Positions 1-4,228 of a stretch of DNA of 7,513 nucleotides are shown here, in pieces (position 1 is the first letter of the stretch; each line of letters begins with the position of its first letter). Position numbers and translations under genes: made by a program. Origin of the DNA: Sedimenticola sp. (lineage in GTDB: Bacteria; Pseudomonadota; Gammaproteobacteria; Chromatiales; Chromatiaceae). The stretch lies in the NCBI GenBank assembly GCA_030619405.1, contig JAUXBK010000132.1, positions 1 to 7,513 on the forward strand, given 5' to 3'. Below the pieces are notes generated by a model. That model saw only the letters and a program-made list of their open reading frames with translations, was not told where the DNA came from and did no database searches.

Positions 1-2
1 AT

Positions 3-85
3 CCCCTCTCCCTCAGGGAGACGACTCCATGGATGGAGGAGGTAGAGCGACGCAGGATGCCAAAGCCGAGGGTTAGGGTGAGGGG
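3..85. repeat. Intergenic repeat fragment with CCCCTC/GAGGGG ends
   Basis: The first 85 bases begin with CCCCTCTCCCT (3-13) and end with AGGGTGAGGGG (75-85), an inverted pair matching at 10 of 11 positions. No coding sequence is visible between the arms. C-rich/G-rich arms of the 'ccctcaccctaaccc' kind are common in proteobacterial intergenic repeats, so I read this as one copy of such a family, possibly cut by the window start. The family assignment is from memory and the boundaries are approximate. Confidence 0.4.
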
Positions 86-158
86 TTCAAAACGGCAGGG
101 GGAGTGAACGGTTACGTGAGGAGAGAGGCACTACCCTGAGCATGGCCGGGCGATGCGG

Positions 159-164
159 TATAAT
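159..164 (+). promoter_or_regulatory. Candidate sigma-70 -10 box (TATAAT)
   Basis: A perfect TATAAT lies at 159-164. The hexamer 17 bases upstream (CTGAGC, 136-141) is a poor match to TTGACA, so the call rests on the -10 alone. Transcription would begin near 171, exactly where the foldable stretch at 171-290 begins. It could drive a small RNA, a leader of the yaiI-like gene, or both. Confidence 0.35.
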
Positions 165-170
165 GTCAGT

Positions 171-290
171 CTCGTAAGCTCCCGGTTAAACACCTTTGAT
201 GTTGCCGAGAAAGTGGGGTTGTTACCCTCTGTCAGAGGACGCCTCGACGCCCCAAACTCAGGAACCTATTATTTCGCGAGCCCTTACTCA
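171..290 (+). ncRNA. Possible structured RNA or leader upstream of yaiI
   Basis: This non-coding stretch folds by eye into nested stems. A closing stem pairs GTAAGCTC (174-181) with GAGC-cc-TTAC (278-287). Inside it, one hairpin joins CGG (183-185) to CCG (205-207) and AACA (189-192) to TGTT (200-203). A second has GGGG (215-218) with CCCC (250-253) capped by CCTCT-gtc-AGAGG (226-238). It begins about 7 nt after a perfect TATAAT and ends about 30 nt before the yaiI-like start. No T-run terminator is evident, so a cis-acting leader is as likely as a free small RNA. I do not recognise the family: the 4.5S RNA signature GGAAGGAAGCAGCC is absent, and I could not confirm 6S RNA. Confidence 0.3.
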
Positions 291-305
291 GTCCCAGTGA
301 TTACA

Positions 306-311
306 TATAAT
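306..311 (+). promoter_or_regulatory. Candidate -10 box directly before yaiI start
   Basis: TATAAT occurs at 306-311, 8 bases before the ATG at 320. If used, the start site would fall at or within a few bases of the ATG and give an essentially leaderless mRNA. This fits the lack of a clear Shine-Dalgarno sequence before 320 (only ATAAGACA). No convincing -35 is visible, and the sequence may be simply AT-rich. Confidence 0.25.
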
Positions 312-319
312 ATAAGACA

Positions 320-769
320 ATGAGTTCAAAAGAGATTTGGGTCGATGCCGATGCCTGCCCGAAAGTGATCAAGGAGATTCTGTTTAGAGCGGCAGACAGG
401 GTGGGCGTGCCGGTGACGCTGATTGCCAACCAGCCCCTGCAGGTTCCCAGGTCACGCTATATCCGTTCCATCCAGGTGGCGTCGGGTTTCGATGTTGCAG
501 ACAACCACATAGTGCAGCAGGCGGAATCGGGGGACCTGGTGATAACCGCGGATATCCCGTTGGCCGCCGAGGTAATCACCAAAGGTTGTCTGGCCTTGAA
601 CCCACGCGGCGAGCTCTATACGGAGGAGAATATTCGTCAGCGCCTGAATATGCGGGATTTCCTGGACACCCTGCGTAGCAGCGGGGTGGATACCGGGGGG
701 CCAGCTTCGTTCAGTCAGGCCGACCGCCAGGCCTTTGCCAACCAATTGGACCGGCTGCTGGCCAAGTAG
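320..769 (+). CDS. yaiI: YaiI/YqxD family protein (UPF0178, DUF188)
   Basis: This 149-residue protein has the normal length and the conserved motifs of the UPF0178 family: VDADACP near residues 8-14, the DVADNHIV segment in the middle, VITADIPLA, then LNPRGELYTEENI, and a C-terminal GGPASFSQADRQAF helix. The family resembles PIN-like/NYN nuclease folds with conserved acidic residues (here D9 and D11, and the D of TADIP), but no biochemical role is firmly established, so function is left open. It is soluble, with no signal peptide or membrane segment. The ATG at 320 places the VDADACP motif at its usual distance from the N-terminus; a good ribosome binding site is missing. It stands first of the plus-strand genes, with a 43-codon ORF starting 13 bases after its stop. 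Family assignment is secure. Confidence 0.95.
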   Translation: MSSKEIWVDADACPKVIKEILFRAADRVGVPVTLIANQPLQVPRSRYIRSIQVASGFDVADNHIVQQAESGDLVITADIPLAAEVITKGCLALNPRGELYTEENIRQRLNMRDFLDTLRSSGVDTGGPASFSQADRQAFANQLDRLLAK

Positions 770-782
770 AATTAAGGAGACA

Positions 783-914
783 ATGACGCCAGACAGTGTG
801 TTTTCATGCCAGCCGATCGAGGCGAATAGCGCATCCTTTGAGCAGTTCACCAGGCTGTGTTCCCGTGCCGCTTTGTTGTCGAGCCAATTAGACAACTCGA
901 CTTTTCTGGGGTAA
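783..914 (+). CDS. Possible small protein, 43 residues, unknown
   Basis: An ATG at 783 is preceded by AAGGAG (774-779) with a short 3-nt gap, and opens a 43-codon frame ending in TAA at 912-914. It begins 13 bases after the yaiI-like stop, a spacing typical of translational coupling. The product starts MTPDSVFSCQPIEANSA and ends SSQLDNSTFLG; it has two cysteines (residues 9 and 26), no hydrophobic segment long enough for a membrane span, and no motif I know. The ribosome binding site and placement argue for it; its short length and absence of family resemblance argue against. A longer antisense frame overlaps here but has no better support. Confidence 0.35.
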   Translation: MTPDSVFSCQPIEANSASFEQFTRLCSRAALLSSQLDNSTFLG

Positions 915-990
915 CTTCATGCCTGTTCAGCATCACGCATGGAGCGAACACGGTATGGTGTGTGCTGTGCGGTAACGAACCCCCACCCCT

Positions 991-999
991 TGGTATACT
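991..999 (+). promoter_or_regulatory. Candidate extended -10 promoter of secreted repeat protein
   Basis: TGGTATACT at 991-999 matches the extended -10 form TGnTATAAT at all but one base. The upstream -35 window is poor, which extended -10 promoters tolerate. The predicted start near 1006 lies only about 10 nt before the ATG and would remove the AAGGA sequence at 1002-1006. So either this promoter or that Shine-Dalgarno is not the one used. Confidence 0.35.
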
Positions 1000-1015
1000 T
1001 TAAGGAACAGGCGAC

Positions 1016-1396
1016 ATGATTAACAAAGTGATTTTGAAACGAGCGGCAATTCTGGCTTTCGGCGTGGCAATGGTGGCAGGCTCCGGGGCCAGCTACGCTT
1101 TTAACATGGGCAACATGATGAATCCGAACCAATGGTTTGGTAGTAAAAACAAGAGCAGAGATAGAGATTCTTACGATGATCGCTACTACGATCGGGGCTA
1201 TGGTTACGGTGGACCGGGCTATGGTTACGGTGGACCGGGTTATGGTTATGGCGGTCCGGGTTACGGTTACGGCGGTTATGGTTACGGAGCCCCGGGTTAT
1301 GGCTACGGTGCCCCTGGCTACGGCTACGGCGCCCCGGGCTATGGTTACGGTGCGCCGGGCCAGGCCGGGTCCACTGCAGCACCTCTTCCGCGCTAG
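1016..1396 (+). CDS. Secreted Gly/Tyr-rich repeat protein, sulfur globule protein-like
   Basis: This 126-residue protein has a Sec signal peptide (MINKVILKRA, a hydrophobic stretch, then a likely cut after SYA at residue 28). The mature part opens with FNMGNMMNPNQWFG, continues with a charged SRDRDSYDDRYYDR segment (residues 47-60), and then has about eight GYGYG(G/A)P units (61-114) before a short APLPR tail. Small, exported, Gly/Tyr/Pro-rich proteins of this kind coat periplasmic sulfur globules in purple and other sulfur-oxidising gammaproteobacteria, and the MNPxxWxG start resembles members of that family as I remember them. Low-complexity composition makes this tentative; a structural or glycine-rich cell-surface protein is the alternative. 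The ATG at 1016 has AAGGA at 1002-1006, 9 nt upstream. No sulfur-oxidation gene lies nearby. Confidence 0.7.
   Translation: MINKVILKRAAILAFGVAMVAGSGASYAFNMGNMMNPNQWFGSKNKSRDRDSYDDRYYDRGYGYGGPGYGYGGPGYGYGGPGYGYGGYGYGAPGYGYGAPGYGYGAPGYGYGAPGQAGSTAAPLPR
1196..1357 (+). repeat. Tandem 21-bp coding repeats (GYGYGGP/GYGYGAP)
   Basis: Residues 61-114 are built from 7-residue units: three GYGYGGP, one shortened GYGYGG followed by YGYGAP, then three GYGYGAP. At DNA level the period is 21 bp, with silent changes (ggt/ggc, tat/tac) distinguishing units. The P-preceding residue switches once from Gly to Ala halfway, which suggests two rounds of unit duplication. Copy number is likely to vary between strains by slippage. 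Confidence 0.85.
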
Positions 1397-1410
1397 GAGT
1401 GCAGCGGGCC

Positions 1411-1578
1411 CTAAGGCAACCGGAAGAAATTAATATGCCAGAATTGCGCCGGATATGGCTTCGTATTCAAGGCGTGCCAAGGGGCGCATACTCGTTGTAT
1501 GTAACCCTTGGCACAACGCAGAAGACGGAGGCTATAGACAAGCAAGGCTGGTATCTTAATTTTTGGAGGTTGCCTTAG
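1411..1578. mobile_element. MITE-like palindromic element, 168 bp, 31-bp terminal inverted repeats
   Basis: The ends 1411-1441 and 1548-1578 are imperfect inverted repeats (25 of 31 positions match), both beginning CTAAGGCAACC when read inward. Inside, GTGCCAAGGG (1474-1483) pairs with CCCTTGGCAC (1505-1514), and CATAC (1487-1491) with GTATG (1497-1501). The intervening arms also match loosely, so the whole element is one palindrome centred near 1494. Outer borders read C-TA...TA-G, which fits insertion into CTAG with TA duplication, the pattern of IS630/Tc1-mariner transposases. It encodes no transposase, so it would need one in trans. It lies 14 bp after the secreted repeat protein and supplies the 3' half of the opposing small gene. 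As a strong hairpin at a convergent junction it may also end transcription. Confidence 0.75.
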
Positions 1579-1719
1579 CTCCAGAATCAGCCCATCCACC
1601 GTCGACTGGTCGTGGGTGCGCTGGATCTCTCCCAGGATCAGCCGTACCGCATTGCGGTTATAGCCGCTGCCGAAACTGAGCTGCTGCAGGATGAGTTCGC
1701 GTGCTTTTTCCAGAGTCAT
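1411..1719 (-). CDS. Small protein downstream of cca, C-terminus replaced by MITE sequence
   Basis: The ATG (1717-1719) overlaps the cca stop as ATGA and has GGAG five bases upstream, so translation is probably coupled to cca. The first 48 residues (MTLEKARELILQQLSFGSGY, then NRNAVRLILGEIQRTHDQST and VDGLILEL) look like a genuine small helical protein. They resemble short gammaproteobacterial hypothetical proteins that I recall with a GYNRNA motif, whose function is unknown. From residue 48-49 onward (below position about 1578) the frame runs entirely through the palindromic MITE-like element, and the TAG stop (1411-1413) is formed by its terminal repeat. The 102-residue product is thus a hybrid, with a basic, cysteine-containing tail of no natural origin. 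It may be a pseudogene or a tolerated fusion. Removing the element to restore CTAG does not give an obvious native end, so some 3' sequence was probably lost as well. Confidence 0.6.
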   Translation of the reverse strand: MTLEKARELILQQLSFGSGYNRNAVRLILGEIQRTHDQSTVDGLILELRQPPKIKIPALLVYSLRLLRCAKGYIQRVCAPWHALNTKPYPAQFWHINFFRLP

Positions 1720-2975
1720 TGTTGCTCCGTGGCATTTTTTTCATTCGTGAACGCATCCTGTCGAAGCTGCTCTTTGATGACCGCGACACGCCGCTGCTGG
1801 ATGCGCTGCTGAATCTGTTTCGGGTCGCTCAGGCCGGCCAACAGGGAGCCGATCTTTATCGCACGCACCGCCTCCAGTATGTCCAGGAACAGCGCCGCCT
1901 GGGGATACGCCCGGTCGCTGAATCCCTCCCGCCCCCGGTAGTCTGCCTCGCAGGCCAGCAGCAGCTGTTCGAAACGCTCCGGACGGCGCAGGGCGTCGCT
2001 CCCGGTCAGCACCCCGAGAATGGTCTTCGGCCGCAGTTCGAAGGCGCTGTGGATGTCGTGATGGTAGCGAACCACCATCAGTGCCAGGTCGCGAAACCGG
2101 TTGGGGATCCTGAAACGGTTGCAGAGGGCCTCGATCAGCGGCAGCCCATAATGCTCGTGCCCCCGGTGGCTGGGCCACGCCTCTTTGGGTGTGGCGCCCT
2201 TGCCCAGGTCATGGGCGAGGGCGGCGAAACGCACCTCCGGGTCGGGTGACAGCCGGGCCGCCATATCCAGCGTCAGCAGGGTGTGGCGGGCGCTGTCGAT
2301 CTCCGGGTGCCACTGCGCCGGCTGGGGTACGCCATACAGCCGTTCGATCTCCGGAAACAGGATGGCCTGGGCGCCGCACTCGTGCAGCATTTCGAAGAAA
2401 GGGGATGGGCGCGCTTCCGCCAGGGCCTTGGCCAGCTCCTGCCACACCCGTTCCGGGACCAGGGCGTCCACTTCCCCATTTCGTACCATCTGTCGCATCA
2501 GGGCCAGGGTCTCTGCTGCCACCTTAAACCCCAGATCCGCATAGCGGGCGGCGAAGCGGGCCACCCGAAGTATCCGCACCGGGTCTTCGGCAAAGGCGGG
2601 TGAGATATGGCGCAGCACCCTGTCAGCCAGGTCTTTACGACCGCCATAGGGATCGATCAGGGTGCCATCCGGCGCCTCTGCCAGGGCGTTGATGGTGAGG
2701 TCCCGGCGCAGCAGATCCTGCTCCAGGGTCACACTGGGGTCAGCGTGTACCTTGAACCCGTGGTAGCCTGGAGCCGTTTTCCGCTCGGTACGGGCCAGGG
2801 CATACTCGTCTTTTGTCTCCGGGTGCAGGAACACAGGGAAATCCTTGCCCACCTGGGTGAACCCCTGCTTCAGCATCTGCTCGGGGCTGGCACCGACCAC
2901 CACGAAATCCCGTTCGCCCACCGGTCGGCGCAGCAGCCGGTCCCGAATGGCCCCGCCGACCAGATAGGTTTTCAT
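1716..2975 (-). CDS. cca: Multifunctional CCA protein (tRNA nucleotidyltransferase with HD domain)
   Basis: The enzyme adds or repairs the 3'-CCA end of tRNAs using CTP and ATP, in the cytoplasm. With the start at 2975 it has 419 residues, close to the E. coli protein. The nucleotidyltransferase core shows LVGGAIRD (residues 5-12), the metal-binding acidic pair in GERDFVVVG (E21, D23), DEYALARTERK (56-66), RRDLTINALA (90-99), IDPYGGRKDL and EDPVRILRVARFAARY (130-145). The C-terminal HD domain has AHDLGKG (254-260), the part linked to phosphatase and phosphodiesterase activity in the gammaproteobacterial form. An upstream in-frame ATG at 2981 sits only 3 nt from the GGAG sequence, whereas the ATG at 2975 is 9 nt away and begins MKTYLVGG as in relatives, so I prefer it. 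A small hairpin, TCACC-gttg-GGTGA (2991-3004), lies just upstream. gspB ends 84 bp upstream in the same direction. Confidence 0.96.
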   Translation of the reverse strand: MKTYLVGGAIRDRLLRRPVGERDFVVVGASPEQMLKQGFTQVGKDFPVFLHPETKDEYALARTERKTAPGYHGFKVHADPSVTLEQDLLRRDLTINALAEAPDGTLIDPYGGRKDLADRVLRHISPAFAEDPVRILRVARFAARYADLGFKVAAETLALMRQMVRNGEVDALVPERVWQELAKALAEARPSPFFEMLHECGAQAILFPEIERLYGVPQPAQWHPEIDSARHTLLTLDMAARLSPDPEVRFAALAHDLGKGATPKEAWPSHRGHEHYGLPLIEALCNRFRIPNRFRDLALMVVRYHHDIHSAFELRPKTILGVLTGSDALRRPERFEQLLLACEADYRGREGFSDRAYPQAALFLDILEAVRAIKIGSLLAGLSDPKQIQQRIQQRRVAVIKEQLRQDAFTNEKNATEQQ

Positions 2976-3059
2976 CGGCATCTGCTCCAGTCACCGTTGG
3001 GTGATTCGGGAGCATGGATGGCAGAATGGTGGGAGGTAAGAGTCAACATCACAGATGGG

Positions 3060-3995
3060 CTACAGGGGTTGAAAGAACCGATGGCCTTCGAAACTGAGAA
3101 TGGCCCCTTCCGGTCGGATTGTCACCACCGTCAGCCCATCTTTACTGGTTTCACCCTCATTGATTTTTTCTGAGTTGAGAATAACGAAACGCATTTCCGG
3201 CTCTTTGGCGTAGGAGAGTACGCTCAACCGTCGATTCGGCAGGTGTTGCCGGATCGCATCCGGGAGTGTCCGCGCCAGGTCCGGGTGACCTTCCGTGCCG
3301 GTGGCATCGCCCGGAACCGGGTTGCGGTTGCCGGTTCCACTCGCTCTCTCCATCGGGAGGGGGGCAGGCTCCGTGGCTGGAGACGGACGTTCGAGGGAGT
3401 GAGAGGGTACCTCTTTCTGCTCCAGCATCCTGCGCACTTCGAGCAGTTCCTGCCTCAGTTCATCGGCAGTTGGCCGGCCGGTCTCCGTGACCTGCGCTGC
3501 CGGCTCTGTGGCGGCCGGCGGCTTGGGCGCCTCGCGCAGGGGGGGTGCAGGTGGGACGGTGATCGTGGCAGAGGTAGGGCCAGGGGTCGGAGTCAAGCCG
3601 CCCACACGCCTGTTGCTATTAGGGCCAGGGGTCGGAGTCAAACCGCCCACACGCCTGTTGCTATTACTGACGCTTTTTGGGCGGTTTGACTCCGACCCCA
3701 TAGATCCAGACCCCATAGATCCATCCGGCGTAGCTGTTGGCCGGGCCGGGGTGATGAGAGGGGCTGACATCCTGGTGGGCTGGTCCGCCACCTCTTGTGC
3801 AGTAAATCGCCCTCCCAGAACGGCATAGAGTGCAATCAGCAGCGACAGGAGAGCCAGCAGCAGGGCAAGGGGCAACAGCCGGTTCGCCACAACCACTCGC
3901 CCGGCGTTGCCGGGGCTCGCCGTCGTCAGGGTGGGAACCTTGCCAAGTTCCCGTTCCTGCTGTGATTTTTTCAGTGCTTCGAGTATGTAGGACAT
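3060..3995 (-). CDS. gspB: General secretion pathway protein B (GspB/ExeB-like)
   Basis: This 311-residue protein starts MSYILEALKKSQQERELGKV, the typical cytoplasmic head of the GspB family, followed by a single membrane span (about residues 39-61). A long Pro/Thr-rich periplasmic linker follows (65-240), with a short charged helix near 177-195. The GspB C-terminal domain is at about 244-310, with LPDAIRQHLPNRRLSVLSYA, RFVILNSEKINEGE and a terminal FEGHRFF. In Aeromonas the ExeA-ExeB complex spans the inner membrane, binds peptidoglycan and helps assemble the type II secretin; here its gspA partner lies directly upstream, so the same role is likely. It is longer than ExeB mainly because of the linker, which includes about 48 residues made by an inserted palindromic repeat (93-140, with the 15-residue unit NSNRRVGGLTPTPGP twice). 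The frame stays open and the C-terminal domain is intact. The ATG at 3995 has only a weak ribosome binding site. Confidence 0.9.
   Translation of the reverse strand: MSYILEALKKSQQERELGKVPTLTTASPGNAGRVVVANRLLPLALLLALLSLLIALYAVLGGRFTAQEVADQPTRMSAPLITPARPTATPDGSMGSGSMGSESNRPKSVSNSNRRVGGLTPTPGPNSNRRVGGLTPTPGPTSATITVPPAPPLREAPKPPAATEPAAQVTETGRPTADELRQELLEVRRMLEQKEVPSHSLERPSPATEPAPLPMERASGTGNRNPVPGDATGTEGHPDLARTLPDAIRQHLPNRRLSVLSYAKEPEMRFVILNSEKINEGETSKDGLTVVTIRPEGAILSFEGHRFFQPL
3576..3719. repeat. Palindromic repeat inserted in frame in gspB linker
   Basis: A 45-bp unit occurs twice in tandem (3576-3620 and 3621-3665) with one base difference. The arm at 3628-3648, beginning GGGGTCGGAGTCAAACC, is a perfect 21-bp inverted match to 3679-3699, leaving a 30-nt loop. 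The unit-1 copy (3583-3603) matches at 20 of 21. To the right, GACCCCATAGATCCA occurs twice in a row (3694-3708 and 3709-3723, the second copy partly in flanking sequence). All parts keep the gspB frame: 45 bp gives 15 residues, 15 bp gives SMGSG/SMGSE. Sequences of the type 'ggggtcggagtcaaa' recur around REP-associated transposases in other genomes as I recall; that link is an inference. Confidence 0.75.
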
Positions 3996-4064
3996 CTGTT
4001 GCCGTATTTATGATCGATACGTATCATCCCACCTTTTCCAGTCTGCGTTCACGAACAAAAAAAC

Positions 4065-4228
4065 AGCCGCGGATCAACGCGGATAAAACACGGATTGATT
4101 TAGTCACACAAGTCGCTTGAACTCTCCTGTTTGGGCGCCGATATCCGTCCCGGTAGCTTTCAACTCAATTGAGCAATTGTGCCTCATCTTTGGGACTATA
4201 GAAGCTTTATCCGCGTTAATCCGTGGCT
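4065..4228. repeat. 164-bp element with 23-bp inverted ends between gspA and gspB
   Basis: The left end 4065-4087 (AGCCGCGGATCAACGCGGAT...) and right end 4206-4228 are inverted copies differing at two of 23 positions (reverse complement of the right end starts AGCCACGGATTAACGCGG). The interior has no ORF; it holds a local palindrome, CAATTGAGCAATTG, near 4165-4178. It fills most of the 220-bp gap between the two genes. The 'AGCCACGGATTAACGCGGATAAA' type of sequence is a widespread bacterial intergenic repeat in my memory. The right end overlaps the 3' end of gspA and provides its last residues and stop. The rest of the gap (3996-4064 and 4088-4205) shows no further feature. Confidence 0.65.

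Noticed and set aside
171..290. Assignment of the structured stretch to 6S or 4.5S RNA
   Set aside because: The 4.5S signature is missing, and the length and branched fold do not fit the long bulged hairpin of 6S; I could not confirm any family by eye.
452..895. 147-codon minus-strand frame overlapping yaiI and the 783-914 ORF
   Set aside because: It is antisense to a conserved protein, has no ribosome binding site and no recognisable motif.
1101..1433. Long open frames in other readings of the Gly/Tyr repeat gene (minus 1101-1382, plus 1137-1433)
   Set aside because: They are by-products of the 21-bp repeat, giving Arg/His- or Met/Val-rich low-complexity products; only the 1016-1396 frame has a signal peptide and ribosome binding site.
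2991..3004. TCACC-gttg-GGTGA hairpin upstream of cca as a regulator
   Set aside because: A 5-bp stem is expected by chance and no further support is visible; noted only within the cca entry.
1701..3173. Open frames on the plus strand across cca
   Set aside because: They run antisense to a clearly conserved enzyme in a GC-rich sequence and show no family motif.
3576..3723. Two 45-bp direct repeats as a CRISPR array
   Set aside because: The copies are adjacent with no spacers, lie in frame within gspB, and no cas genes are present.
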